Positions 49,250 to 62,040 of a DNA stretch of 64,000 bases are shown here, one piece after another. The stretch is from Chelonoidis abingdonii (Eukaryota; Chordata; Testudines; Testudinidae): the NCBI RefSeq assembly GCF_003597395.2, contig NC_133782.1, positions 6,533,609 to 6,597,608 of the forward strand. The letters are read 5' to 3'. Below the pieces are notes generated by a model, which did not search any database, was not told the DNA's origin, and saw nothing but the letters and a program-made list of their open reading frames with translations. The translations under genes were made by a program, and so were the position numbers. How positions within the stretch are numbered: position 1 is the stretch's first letter; each line of letters begins with the position of its first letter.

Positions 49250-50935
49250 GTTGCTTTGTTTTCCAGTTTAGCAAATGTCCACTGTATAACTCCCCAACTT
49301 ACCAGGCAGCAGTTGGAGGTTCATTTTCTGTTTTAAATACCTTGCCTACTTTTGGACTTCCATATGGCAGCTCTGGGAGTGGGGAGGGATGGGCTTTTTC
49401 CAAAGGTCCATGGCGTGGGATGGAGGTTGGAAATGTCTCCCCAACAGGGAGAATTTTCTGCCTGCCTGTCTGCTGCTTTCATTCAAAATGACAGCTTGGA
49501 AGGTTCCCAAGAAAATGGCAAAGCAAAGGTTAACAGCAGATGTTACAGTGGAAAGCAAGTCAAGACATGTTTTTGCTGTTGGCGTGTGTTACATTTTCAC
49601 TGATGATAATTGCAGCCTGAGAGCAAAAAAGGTCAGGAAATCCAAATGCTGTGGGTTGTCGCTTTGGATATCTGATCACAATCCCTTTTTCTCCATCCAG
49701 CAAGAGCTTTTCAGAAACTCAAGAATGATCAAGAAATTAATGTCTTCCCCTCTTCCCTCCTTTGTCTCCCATCCCATGTTTATGAGAGGGCAAACATGAT
49801 CAACTGACTCTCTCAAGCTAGAAATAAAACCTACAGTACTTCTGTCTCAGGGAGAAAAGAGATGAGAACTTGACAGAGACTCTGTGCTCTGCTGCTCTTG
49901 TCACAAACAAGAATGAAAGGGAGGGTTTGAATGTAGCTTTGAATAGTTCATGCCCCCAGGGCAGAACTTTGCAAAGGGGGGTAGAGTGGGACCTGTTCTA
50001 GTTTTCCAGCTTCATTGGGCATTCTACCCTCCCTTGTCTTTCCTCTTGCTCCTTGTAGTTGATGATCAATTTGAGTTACTACTTTTACAAATAACAGGTT
50101 CATCACTCAAATGGCTACTTAAGAAAATTTTATTCAGGTTGAATTTTGAGATTGGTTGGATACATAGGAAGACCTAAAAATTTTTAATCAAGAACCATGC
50201 TCACCCACAAGTGAAAAATACTGAGCAAATAAAGGGATATAAAGAAGAGAGCAATCCACAAAGCTGACATATTCAGAACATCACGGACTGATGAAAACAA
50301 AGACAGAATTGATCAGTAAGTGCATGTCACCCTAAGTGATAATGACAGGGGTGGCTGTTGCTTACTACATCATTCTGATGAACCACTGGTTAGCATCCAT
50401 GCATCAGTTTTTATACTCTTTGTTTACACATCAGCAGATCCATGACCATATTTAATTAGGTCTCAGTCCTCTCTCCATATGTGGCTATCCAGGTAACCAT
50501 AAGTGGGTTTCTGAATGTTGATATAGCTATTTGCATCAGTATTTTGAGCAGTATGTCAGTGTGGATAGCTGCAAGGGTACATGTTACTCAAAAAACCTTT
50601 AAAATTCCATTAAGCCTGCATTATTTTGTTTGTTTATGAAAACACTCTTATTGCCAAAGGTTATAACCCGAGGACACTTACTTATGCTAAGTCCTATGCT
50701 AGCAAACTCTTAACTGCTAGGCTTCTGTGAGAGGGTGTATCAACCCCACAGCCATGAAGGAGGAGTTAAAGAGTGGCTGTTGGCAATGCTGGCCCCATCC
50801 CTCCAGCCCTGTCAATCATATTAGGGTGGAATAAGGGCTGAAAAGCAGGAAGTTCCTAGCAGTTGCCAGGCAGCTTTGGGAGAGAACAGATGGTGGCTGT
50901 CCTGCTCCGAAGGGGAGCCACTCTCAGGAGGCAAG

Positions 50936-51722
50936 TGTCAGAGGGGTAGCTTTGTTTGTCGCTTTTTACAGATCCAGACTAAGTCCTGTGGCACCTTATA
51001 GACTAACAGATGTATTGGAGCATGAGCTTTCGTGAGTGAATACCCACTTCGCCAGGTAGGGAATGTCCTGAGTAGATGGTGCAGTTTCTTAGTATATTCC
51101 TCGGCGGAATCTGAGGAAAGTGGCCTGTAGAATTTGGTATTGGAGAGTTGTCTGTCAGCCTCCTTTTGGTAGTCAGACCTGTTCATGATGACAACAGCAC
51201 CTCCTTCATCAGCCTCTTTGATTATAAGAGAGAATACTTTCAAGATAACACTGAACAGCACACTGATACACAGATACCCGCCCCCACCAACAGCACAAGA
51301 AGAACTCTTCCACATGGACTCCTCCTGAGGGTCAAAATGACAGTCTGGAGCTATACATAGAATGCTTCCGCCACCGTGCACCGGCAGAAATACTGGAAAA
51401 ACACCATCGCATGCCGAATAACCTAAGTTGTGCAGAATGCAATGCCATCCACAGCCTCAGAAACAATCCTGACATTGTAATCAAAGAGGCTGATGAAGGA
51501 GGTGCAGTTGTCATCATGAACAGGTCTGAAAAGGAGGCTACCAGACAACTATCCAATACCAAATTCTACAGGCCACTTTCCTCAGATTCCTACCGAGGAA
51601 TATACTAAGAAACTGCACCATCTACTCAGGACACCCCCTACCTGACGAAGTGGGTATTCACCCACGAAAGCTCATGCTTCAATACTTCTGTTAGTCTACA
51701 AGGTGCCACAGAACTCTTTGTC
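50936..51722. mobile_element. Penelope-like element in an inverted (palindromic) arrangement
   Basis: Two fragments of the same Penelope-like retroelement face outward. The left fragment (about 50936-51250) is on the minus strand: the translated block EADEGGAVVIMNRSDYQKEA lies inside it, and its outer end carries the reverse complement of the GATCCAGACTA signature. The right fragment (about 51251-51722) is on the plus strand with EADEGGAVVIMNRS and QLSNTKFYRPLSSDS, then CACGAAAGCTCATGC and CAAGGTGCCACAG. Both are N-terminal reverse-transcriptase pieces joined to the 3' tail. The right fragment has an extra upstream piece (about 51290-51470), frameshifted. No functional product is possible. 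Confidence 0.8.
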
Positions 51723-52852
51723 ACTGTCAGGAGGGTCATTTACCATCCCCCTCTCCTCTCCTCCCCGTGCCTACAAGGAGAGAATGAACCTGGTACGCTG
51801 GCCAGGTCAAATAGGTTTGGCAAGCCTTAAAGAGAGCCATGGGGCAGTTGGTGCCACTAGCCTCAACCCCTTTGGGGAATACAGAATCTGAGCATATATA
51901 AAAGAGACTAGGGGAGTGAGAGCCAAGAGCCCCATCCCCTTCAAATGCACATGGGCTATTTAACTCATTTTGTATCACAAAGACCCGTACTTAGGCAGAT
52001 GGGGATGGCCTGTGGATTTTTCAGTGTTTGTCCAGTAGGAGGCACCCATCAGCAGCCCAAGACTGGTGACAGCCTTGCTTAGGCCTTGATCTATTGCCAA
52101 GCCTACCTTAATGATCCCCTACTTGTGTTCCGGCTGTACGAGCGTCATTCACAGCAAACCGCACGCCCTGTATAAAATAAGCATATCTTATAACCGCTAC
52201 AGGATTAGGTTAGGGGTCCCAGCTCAGCATCCTCCTCCATCCATTTGTCTGTGATAACAGACTTTCACAGTGAAAGAAGCTGATGGGTGGGACAACCAAG
52301 ATCCATCATTTCTTCTGTTCTGCAGCCTGTTGTTTCCCAGACTGTTTGACTGGCTGATTGAACCCACCTGGCTATGACATGTGTTCCTAATAAAAGGCTT
52401 AATTGGATACTTGCATGCCTTGGAGGAAGCTGGTACTGAGTTATCTGGGGAAACAGCAGCAGAGGCTGAAGCACAAGAGCATTCTTGGAGGACTTAGAGC
52501 AATAGTTTAGTGTCATTTTACATCACTGACCTTTCCCCCCGCCCCCCGGTAACTTGCAAAGGCCTAAGAATGATCAGTATTTCACTGGGGCAAAGAGGTT
52601 CAAAACCCATTCTTAGACTGGCAAAAGTTGAGGTCTGGGAGTCACATTGAGTTACTGTATTAGCCTTATACCACTGCAGATGTTGGGTTTGAATTTCAGT
52701 TTGGGTTGCAGTTGAACTGAGTTTTGTAGTCTCTGCTTGGTGACAGTTGCAGAGTGGGCGTCATGTAGAGTCACAAAATCAACCGCCCATTTAGGGCTGC
52801 AAATCGTCTGTGGCATGGCTGAGAACTGTGAAGCTGGAGAGGAATTACATTA

Positions 52853-52920
52853 GAATCATAGAGTTAGAAGGGACCATAAGGGTTATCTAGTCTAACCCCC
52901 AACTAGAGGCCTAGCTTAAG
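52853..52920 (-). mobile_element. CR1 LINE 3' tail, minus orientation
   Basis: TAGAATCATAGAGTTAGAAG followed by TTATCTAGTCTAACCCCC is the reverse complement of a CR1 3' end; only about 70 bp remain. Confidence 0.8.
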
Positions 52921-53444
52921 CAAAAAACACAAACAAAAAACCCTCTGGGATTTTATTTTTATGGGGTTCTTGTGCAACCAAAAAGCACCCCCAAAGCGCT
53001 TTTGCTCTCTGGACATGTTCCCTCCATGCAACATAAAACATTAATGCCAAAGACCAAAATTGTTTAAAAGCACAAAGCAACAGAAGTAGTACTTCTGTCT
53101 TCAGAGCTTCCTAGCTGAATTGCAGCTTCTCTTTCTCCCCTGAAGCTAGCCCTAAAAAGCTCCACAGCTGAGTAGGCCTAGCTGGACAGGAACACTTTCT
53201 CTTTGAGCCCATCTGTCATGCTTCCACCTTCTCCTCTTTCAAGTTTCTCCTCAGTAAATACACATCAACCGTGAGGTTTACAAACCTCAAAATAATAGTA
53301 TCTAAAACCAAAACAATACTTTACATCTCTTAAGACAGTGTGCATCACCAGCCTAAGCGACCATGTGATCTCATTGTAGCCTCTCCTTTTATTGTGTTCG
53401 TATCCATGGTATGTTAACATCTTGTCTTCCCTAGGTTGTATTTA

Positions 53445-54130
53445 GAATTGAGTGAAAATGTGAATTTCTGTCCCATGGAGAATTCTGATGTTTTAACATT
53501 TGGTTTCATTCCAAATTAGGACAAAAATTTAAAAGACTGAAATTTTTCACAGAATGAAAATTTTTGGTTTGTAAATGGAAAAATGTTTTGTTTGCGCTTT
53601 TTTGATCAAAATTAAAAATTTCAATATTCCCAGACTGAACCATTTCATTTTGCTTTGCCGAACTGACTCAAAATGTTTCATTTCAAGTCATTTCAACATT
53701 CAACTATTTTTACCCTGGCTGGACTATATCTCTTATGCTACATTTGCGGCCATGTGACTCCCATGATGCACCACGCTGCTTGGTCAAAGGGGAGATTCTG
53801 TAGCATCACTGAACACATAGTCTGGCCAGTTAGAGAGTCTGGCCTATTAGGGAGAATGGGGGCATCAGACATCTAAACTACAACTCCTGTGAGACAAGGC
53901 AGTACCACAGGAAAATGCAGTTTAATGTTGAACTGCCTCAAAACTAAATGTTGTGTGTCAGTGTCAGCAAAACCAAGTATTTTGAACTGACCTGAAACAA
54001 AATATTTTTTTTTGATTTTCCTGGAGGACATCTGAAAAAATTTCACAAAATCTTAATTTTTGCAACAAAAAAAAATTGAATTTGCTGAAACTGCATTTTT
54101 CATCAAAAATCATTCAGAAGGAAAATTCAG
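53445..54130. mobile_element. Long AT-rich inverted-repeat element
   Basis: The left part (GAGTGAAAATGTGAATTTCT, GACTGAAATTTTTCACAG, TTGATCAAAATTAAAAATTT) and right part (AAAAAATTTCACAAAATCTT, TTTTTCATCAAAAATC, GAAGGAAAATTC) are broadly complementary around a less AT-rich core at about 53720-53930. It resembles an enlarged version of 25200-25464. The core shows no recognisable transposase. Boundaries are approximate. Confidence 0.55.
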
Positions 54131-57100
54131 AACATGCTCAAATTGCAACCATTCTGGGGAAGGAACAGGGTTCTAGGTTCTGCTCTCAGTTACACTACTG
54201 TGAATCCAGTTATACCAGAGAAATTAAGAGCAATATTTGACCCATTGTCTTTTATTTATCAGTCAAAGATGCACATCAGTGACGTTGTATTAATAAAAGT
54301 AAATGGGGCTGTGAGACAGAATGTGATGGGAGGAAGCTAATAAAGGGGGATCACCCCCTATGAATTTTATGAAAAAAAACTACTTTCAATCCTTTGCTAC
54401 TTGGCCATCTGCAATGCTTCTTCTGTTCGCTTCCTTTCTGTTTTATCGGTGGTGAAAATGCAGCTCTTCTGCCACAATTGGTTCCAGTTTGAAGTGTGGA
54501 GCCTGTAAGCTTTCTATCACTCTGTCATCCCTGAGGCCATAATGAATCCTTTGTCTTGCTCCTCTCTTACACTTCTGCAGCTGCCAGTCAGATGTGGGAG
54601 GAGGGATAAATGCCCAGCATTGTCGTCTTCTACTGGCATCACTTTTGAATGAGCTTGCTGAGTGGGAGCAGTGTGAGAAGAACCATCCTCCAGAGACCTT
54701 GGGCCTGATGCTCTTCTCACTTACATTGGTATAAATCAGGAGTGGCTCCATTTAAGTTACACCATTGTAAAACTGGTGCAAGTGGAGAATGAGATTCTGT
54801 GATTGCATCCTCTCTAGACATCTTTGCGTACAACCCCTAGCACAATGGGGGTTGGTCAATGACTAGGACTTGTAGGTGCTATGCTAATATAGATGATAAT
54901 AATAAATCCAAGATCTCCTGGAACTCAATTGCTTAATCTATTTGAAAAGAAGTGAGGTACTAAATTTTAGCATAAATAATTAACTTACCCCAAAAGCTGT
55001 TACAACTGGTGGGGAGTCCAACCTAACCCCATTAAAGGCCACAGTCTCTCATGTGCTACTAAAATCACAATTGATTCTTGAGTATTTTCATATTTCTTCC
55101 TCTCTCTGTCCTGAGCTGCTCTTGATATTTCCCTGTATACAGCAACCTTGGAACATTTTCTCATGTAGGCAAACACCTTGATGGATGATGCCATAAAAGA
55201 AGCTGATAGATCAAAATGATGTAAATTCTCTTCCTGCCTCTCCCTCTCCTCCCTGCTGAGGCAAAAATTAAATTCCAACAAATCAGATCTATTCCAGTTG
55301 TAGCTGGAGGATGTTTTTGTTAGAGCCTTTACATGTTTAACAGCAACTGAATCGTTTTTTCTATTCTGCACCAAAGAAACATACAAACCCTCCCCCATGT
55401 CCTTTTGTCCTAGTGCTTACTCACCATTCTCCTTAAATTTCTCTAGCATCAAAAATATGTGGTGGGGCTTTGTGTGCAAAGCTGCTCTATCGAGTGTGTT
55501 CTCACAAAAGTGTCCCTTTCCATTATTGTTACCATCCAGTGGGCTTTCTTTCTCCCCTGTTCATCTTGAGGTGGCTTCAGTGGTGTTTAGTCCACTGCTT
55601 TCCTTGGTTTTCAGATTGGAGAGTGTACCCTGAAGGGCTAGGAACAATGTTTAATGGGAGAGTATAATCTTGCATCTCTTTCCCTGTCACAGTCTAATGT
55701 GACTGAAGGGCTTGCGATAGACTGATAGGGCTGAAGTGAGACCTAAGTGGCAGGTGAGCGTTGAGCTAGCATCCTACACAGGAGTGAAATACAGCCATGA
55801 TCTTTGACTTCTCTCCTGAGGCTTCTGTGATGTAAATGAACGACTGCTATCCATGGTGGGTCTCCAGATGCAGAGGCTTGCCCGCTGAATTCCCTCCCAT
55901 CCTACTTATTCCACCCAACATTATAAAGAGCCATGAGGTGAACTCTGGTGTCTTTGAGGCTTTGTTCAGAGTGCCACACACACATCTTTCTCCTAATTCA
56001 GAAATCCCAGAATTCCAGTGATGTTCCTCCTAACAGCCAAAAGCCTGGGTATCTTAAAAGAACATGAACCCCTGGCAGTCCAGTTAAGCACATTATTAAA
56101 AACGGGGCTGTTTGTCACACTACGATTTTAATTCTTTTGAAGGATTTATATTCATTACACATGAAATGGAATAAATTCATCCCCTAATTCTCAAGTTTGG
56201 TGAAGAAACAATTAGCAATGAATCCACTTTAAAAGCTTTGAGCCTTTCGGAGTTAACTCAGCCCACACTCAAGCAGACTCTCTCACTGAAAACAGACGTG
56301 GTGATGGGAATTTTTATTTCATCTCTATTAGCTTTATTTCATTCATAATTCATGCATGAGGCAAGACATAGTGTAGATCCCAGGAGTTCAATTTATCCCT
56401 GAAGTGATAGGTTTAATTATAGCTTAGCTCAGGCAACATGAAAATGCAGCACAGATTTATATTGTATGTCCCTCCTCCCTCCGCTCCAGAAACTTCCCCC
56501 TTCCGGCTGAGCAGGGAGGCTAATGTAACCTTTTTAGAGAAAACGGAAATAAGTCATTGAATAAACAGTAATTCATAATTGATGAAATCCATGCCACAAA
56601 GCCATGGGTTATAAGGTCAAAAGAGAGTAAATTTGAAACACAAAGCTGGCTATGTTGAAACAAAGTTGAGGGGAAAACAGAAATAGAAAGATAACTAAGG
56701 CTTCCAAGGATTTGGGATTAAGAGATGTGGTCATTTTGTCCACTGTTTTGTTTGTTTGTGTGTTTGTTTTTGCCTGCTATATGGAGAAAGGGGTGTTTTA
56801 GTGGGAGGAGGGAGGTAAATTTATTTGCAAAGAAAACTTCATAGCAGCCTTTATTGCTAGCTCAATACCTCTTAATCACGGAACAAGTTTTTAGGAAGTT
56901 TAACAGGTTGACCCTAGTGGCATGACTGATATAAGCATTTATGTGAATTCTACCTTTATGGTGCAAGATAATTCATTCTCATTCTTAATGCTGCCCTGGA
57001 CCTCTCTGACACAGATGACAGAAGTAACAACTTTAGATCAGGTTTATCTGTGTATTATATGGAGTACACACCATTAGGAATCAAGTTTGGCATAACTGTT

Positions 57101-57136
57101 AATCCAAAATTTGCAGTTGGACAAGACCATGACAAG

Positions 57137-57492
57137 AGAAGACTGAGGGGGGACATGATAACCATTTTCAAGTACATAGAAAGTTTTTACAAGGAGACAG
57201 GAGAAAAATTGTTGTTCTTAACCTCTGAGGATAAGAAAAGAAGCAATGGGCTTAAATTGCAGCAAGGGAGGTTTAGGTTGGACATTAGGAAAAACTTCCT
57301 AACTGTCAGGGTGGTTAAACACTGGAATAAATTGCCTAGGGAGGTTGTGGAATCTCCATCATTGGAGATTTTTAAGAGTAGGTTGGCAAAGCACCTGTCA
57401 GGGATGGTCTAGATAATATTAATCCTGTCATGAGTCTGAGGGACTGGACTAGTTGACTTCTCAATGTCCCTTGCAGTCCTATGATTGAATGA
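57137..57492 (+). mobile_element. CR1 LINE 3' end, plus orientation
   Basis: Encodes the well-known CR1 ORF2 C-terminal stretch, including RFRLDIRKNFLTVRVVKHWN and LPREVVESPSLEIFKSRL, then the 3' UTR ending TGCAGTCCTATGATTGAATG. The frame is intact over about 90 codons, so this copy is relatively little decayed, but it is only the end of the element. Confidence 0.9.
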
Positions 57493-57807
57493 TGGCAACG
57501 TATGAGGATACAAGAAGGCCTACCTGGAATCTCCTGTGAATCAGGATAAGCAGTAGATATGCAATACCCATTCCTGGATGTTTTAGTGAATGTCCAAGGA
57601 GTTGGCTTTATTATTATTCTATACTGTTCCCTGTAAAATACTAAAGGCAGGATTTTCAAAGCCCACTAAGATCAGGCCCTGTATGGGTGCCTGTGTATTT
57701 GTACTCTGAATCTGCACCTGGAACTACATGAATGCACACACATCAGCGTTCTGTGTATGCAAACAGCCAGATAGATATCTATCAAAGGTCAAATTTGCAC
57801 ACACAGG

Positions 57808-58127
57808 CATACAATATGAAGTGGGGGTGGGATTCCCAGTTCACGTAGATATACTCATGCTAGCTCTCACTGAGCTAACACACCAAAAATAGTAGTGTAG
57901 CCATGGTACATAGCAAGCGATGATATGGGCTAGTGACCCCAGGTACAAACATGCCTAAACCCCATGGGTATGTACTCAGCACAGTTAGCCCATGCTGCTG
58001 CTTGCCACTGCCCGTGCAATTGTGGCTACACCATATTTTTAGCACACTAGCTCAATAACAGCTAGCATAAGCATGTTTGTGTGAGCTAGGAATTGTACCC
58101 CTAGCTCCATCTATAGACATGTCCACA
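57808..58127. mobile_element. Fold-back MITE, relative of 37260-37580
   Basis: The left arm has CTCATGCTAGCTCTCACTGA and AAATAGTAGTGTAGCCATGG; the right arm has TGGCTACACCATATTTTTAG and CAGCTAGCATAAGCATGTTT. Motif order and length match 37260-37580. The outer ends are GGGGTGGGATTCCCAGTT and GGAATTGTACCCCTAGCTCC. Confidence 0.7.
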
Positions 58128-60958
58128 GAGATGGTAATAGCATGTGCAGATTAGAAATGCTCACACACTTGTGCATGCAGTCCTAGACTTTTTGTGCTTC
58201 GAAAAATCAGATCCTAAATAATAATGCCTCATATGTACTTATTATGGGATTTCAAAGAGCATCATACATCTATTAGTCAAGCCTCACATCATTCATATGA
58301 AATAAATGGTTTTGATTTGACTCCAGGTAATCATGTGACATATGTGACTCATTTATTATGTACATTTTACAGATTGATAAACTTACACCAACCGTGATTG
58401 TTCACAGCGACAGAGTGAGTCAATGTTATATCTAGGAATAAAACCCAGGGGTCCTGGCTCGCTGCTGTAACCAAAAGCCAAAACCCACCTCTAACATACT
58501 AAGAAATTAATAAAAATCAGTCTCCAGGTTCTTACCATCATTTCAAAGACACAGGAATTTATAAAAATTTGCATCTAAGATGCTTATCTCTGCCACGGTG
58601 ATTGAATTTTAAATACCTGTCCTCGCCCAATTGTATTGTGATGTTCAGCTTTGTTAAGTCTCACAGATCAAGCGGACAATGGATGTTGGTGCAAACCAAA
58701 AAACAGTGGGACATTTTGTCATCCTGATATTAACTGGCCCTGCTTCCTACCATTCCAGTTCTCTTTAGATCCTCAGTGGACAACATATTGTAGGTCACTA
58801 ATGCCTAGGACTGGAGATCAGAGTTGCTGGAATGAAAGAGGGAAGACATGAGAAATTAACAGACACAGCATGCTAAAGATAAGAGCATCATATTTTTTAT
58901 AAAAGGAGCTACTTCTATTAATCTAAATATGTTTCTTCAAAATATTTATCTTTAATCTGAAGATCTCTTAATTTATTTATAAATGTTTGCTTTGCTTAGA
59001 CACTTTAGAATCTTAGCTCCTGGATAATTCACTGACGTTCAGCCCAAGAATAGGTAAATGACCTTTAGACCTTTGAGGAGAGGTAACAAAGGAGGATCTG
59101 CACCTTAATAACACCTGAATTCTCCATTCTAGGGATTGACCCAGAGATCCTATCCATAAGCTGGTGCCAGCACTCTTACTGCAGTCACCCAAAACTTGAA
59201 AAGCATGAACCAGTGACACACTAGAGGGACCAATTGGAGAGTCTTGCATGGAGAAATGCTCATAAGCCATTTGGAATGTAGTCCCACAAATAGCTTTTTT
59301 TTTGTCCCTTATCTAATAGCCATATATTTTGCCTAATTTAATAAAGGAGTAAGGCTTGCTGCCTTTCTTCAGCACCATGGTCAGTTCCAGGTACATTTCT
59401 CTCCTTCAACAGATGCAAATTTAAACAAGCAAAACAAAACAAACACCCTAAAACCAAAAAAAAAAACCAAAAAAAAACACCCCACATCTTTTTTCACTGT
59501 TAACATAATACAAACAAAGAAAAGCAATCAGAAGAAAACGCTTATTCATTCTTCTTCTCTCATATGCCTGTAAAGAGTAGTGGTGCCCCTTAAACAGGTA
59601 ACTCTCTCAAAGCTCCCCAGGCATAATTAGTTTTGTATGTTGTGTGGTTTTGTGATTGCCATTGCAACTGGTTGGCTTCTTTTCTGAATTAAGTAAACTG
59701 TAGTTAATGGAGACAAAGGGTAAAGTAGCCCTCTCTTGGAAACTACGCAGCAGGAAAATGAGTGATGAAAGCTGTCTCTCCATCACGGCAGTGCTGGACT
59801 GTACCTCCATGGAACGAGACAAAGCTCAAGAGAGCAAACTGATGGTTCTGTTGTTGCATTTAACTTTTAATAAGAAGTATAAAAGAAATAGAAGGTTTGG
59901 TGGTGCTGTAAAAATAATTACTTAGTTTCCTCCAGCTAAGGTGTTTCTTTTCTTCAGAGAGCTGCAGCACACAAGCAAATCTTATGATCCCTCAATAGAA
60001 ATTTCATTATTCTGCCTTTGTTTTCTGATTTTTCTGTCATATTAAAAATGAATGGACTTCACTTTCTGAGTCCTTTCATGCATCATTCTGTCTTCCCTTG
60101 GAGTGAGCCATTGTTTGCCACATCTAAACTCTTTTTAAAGAGCATTGAGTTCACTGTGGAAAACAAATAATTGTGGCTCACAATAACTTTAACAATGTGG
60201 TTAGTGTCAACCAAGATCTTGCTAAGTGGAATGTTATATAAGGACACAATACTAGATGCGGGGGAGATATATGATCAACAGAAAGTAGAGCAAAATACAA
60301 ATCTGCTGAACCAGGATCATTCTGTTAGGGCCAGGTTCTTCCTTCCTTACTCAGTCTAGGTATTTCCTTGCTGCTGAACATGAGGACAACAGGGTCTGGC
60401 ACATTTTAGAGCTTCTATGACTGTCCCCAAAGTGGTGAGCCTCTGTATGGGGTTTTTTTAATTGTTTTGAGGTTCTGAGGTGATGGTCCACTTTAGTTTT
60501 GAAATTTCAAGTCTGTTTTCTTACTTTAGGCCTGACTCTGGGCAATGAGCAATGTGTAAACAGCACCAAGCCAGGAGCAGCTCCAAGAGGCATTGTGACT
60601 CCACAGACACCCCACTGAGTCACTTTTCCTTCCCTGCTTCCTCACAGGAGAAAGTAATTTAAAGCTGGCCTGTACTACACCATGAATTATGAAACACCAC
60701 TCACTGGTTCAGCTCCTCTGGCCAGTGAGTAGAGGAGGTGGAGTCAAGATCTTGTCCATTTCACACCCAACCTGCTTCTGGGAGGGAGTAAACAGCTGCA
60801 AATTCTGCTGTGCACCTGGACCCAAGGTCTGGGAGCCCCAGCAGGGCTTTAAGAAGTGTGGGGTTTCATCTTACTCCCTTATATGGACATGGAGTCTGAC
60901 TCTGCATCTTGCCCTAAGATTCCTCACTGTTACTTCCAATCATTTCTTCATTTCCAAG

Positions 60959-61252
60959 GGCTGGTCTACACTATGGGGGGAAATCGATCTTAGATACGCA
61001 ACTTCAGCTACGTGAATAACGTAGCTGAAGTCGAATATCTAAGATCGGATTACTCATCCGTCCTCACCACACGGGATCGATGTCCGTGTCTCCCCCTGTC
61101 GATTCCGCAACTCCGTTGGGGTTGTTGGAGTTCCGGAATCGATATAAGCGCGCTCAGGGATCGATATATCATGTCTAGATGAGACACAATATATCGATCC
61201 CCGAGCAATCGATTTTAACCTGCCGATACTGCAGGTAGTCTAGACGTAGCCC
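60959..61252. mobile_element. ATCGAT-rich multi-hairpin MITE
   Basis: Starts GGCTGGTCTACACTATGGGG and ends TAGTCTAGACGTAGCCC, whose reverse complement aligns with the start. AAG occurs on both flanks (60956-60958 and 61253-61255), a possible 3-bp duplication. Inside are perfect hairpins: ACTTCAGCTACGT (61001-61013) with its complement at 61019-61031 around a 5-base loop, and GGGATCGATATAT (61157-61169) with its complement at 61189-61201. The intact stems and many CG dinucleotides suggest a fairly recent insertion. It shares end and stem style with 16041-16240. Confidence 0.8.
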
Positions 61253-61979
61253 AAGTCTAAGAGAGTTCAGTGTCACTACATTAAACAGCCAAGGTATTCC
61301 TACATTTATGGTTAATTTCAAAACTAATTGTCCATCTCGTCTACCTACAAAGCAAAACAGAACTTGGTCCCATTCTCTTGATGGATAATACGAAGGTAGT
61401 TATCTCTTAACTTACACCCTAAAGGCTTGATCATATCTATAGGATGATTTAGCCAATGAGCTATCCACCCCTTGCATCCTATTCAGTAGTGAAATCAGTA
61501 TTCTTCCATGTGTCTATTTGACTGCTATTGTAGAAGGGGTTGTATGAAGTGGATACTGTCTGGCACATTGTCATCAAAAAGAAATGTTTCCAGTCCTTAT
61601 GGAGAAGAAAGCCTAACTGTGACCTAAAGCAATACTGTCTGCAAACAGGGAACCTGAAACAATAGCTCTCAGAGTGGTGTGAACATAAGGTGTGAATGAC
61701 TCATCTCAGTCAGGTGTTAACTCTGAAGCTCAGTGATTACAGTTTAAATGGCAACATTGCTATGTTATTTCAGTACTGATTATGTTAGCAGAAGTATCCT
61801 GCTGCTCTGGGATTGGGAGCAGTGCTTTTTGGGAAGAATTTAGGGAGAAATATGCCACTGCAGTCTGACTCCTGCACTGCATACCTTACGGCAAATTTTA
61901 CTCGGTTTCACCATTCTGGTGGTAGCTGCTGAAGTCTGGATGCAAAAGTGCTGAATGATTTCTTCTCTCTGTTTTCCAG

Positions 61980-62040
61980 CTGGTGGGCTTTGTCTATGCC
62001 TGTTATGTTGTCAGTGTTTTTACAGAAGAAGAGGACAGCT
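61980..62040 (+). CDS. NKAIN4: NKAIN4 internal exon (exon 5), end of fourth membrane segment
   Basis: This short 61-bp exon starts in phase 0 and ends after the first base of a codon, so the next intron is phase 1. The acceptor is GTTTTCCAG ending at 61979 and the donor is GTAAGT at 62041. It encodes LVGFVYACY followed by VVSVFTEEEDS and a trailing T. In the family the next residue is F of FDFIGG, which fits T joined to TT from the next exon. The VVSVFTEEEDS string matches my memory of NKAIN4 better than the other paralogs. The last exon, with the cytoplasmic C-terminus, was not found between 62041 and 64000 and presumably lies downstream. Confidence 0.93.

Larger units (their letters stand above)
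46139..61979 (+). other. NKAIN4: NKAIN4 intron 4
   Basis: This 15,841-bp phase-0 intron has GTGAGT and TTCCAG ends. In 46139-50935 I recognise only a 21-base A run (49229-49249) and a short fold-back arm pair (48718-48815). After the Penelope-like insertion, 51723-52852 shows nothing. In 54131-57136 there are a fold-back of the short family (54701-54803) and an L3-like piece (about 54830-54905), with no exon. In 58128-60958 there is an L3-like fragment at about 58200-58480 (AAACCCAGGGGTCCTGGCTC) and an A-rich run at 59440-59480. In 61253-61979 nothing was recognised. Confidence 0.8.

Noticed and set aside
55000..55398. 132-codon minus-strand ORF with charged composition
   Set aside because: No recognisable motif, no splice context I trust, and an open frame this long is expected occasionally in 64 kb. 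It could be rechecked by a protein search.
57050..57412. 120-codon ORF with a clear protein-like sequence
   Set aside because: It is the CR1 reverse-transcriptase C-terminus, a retroelement remnant and not a host gene.
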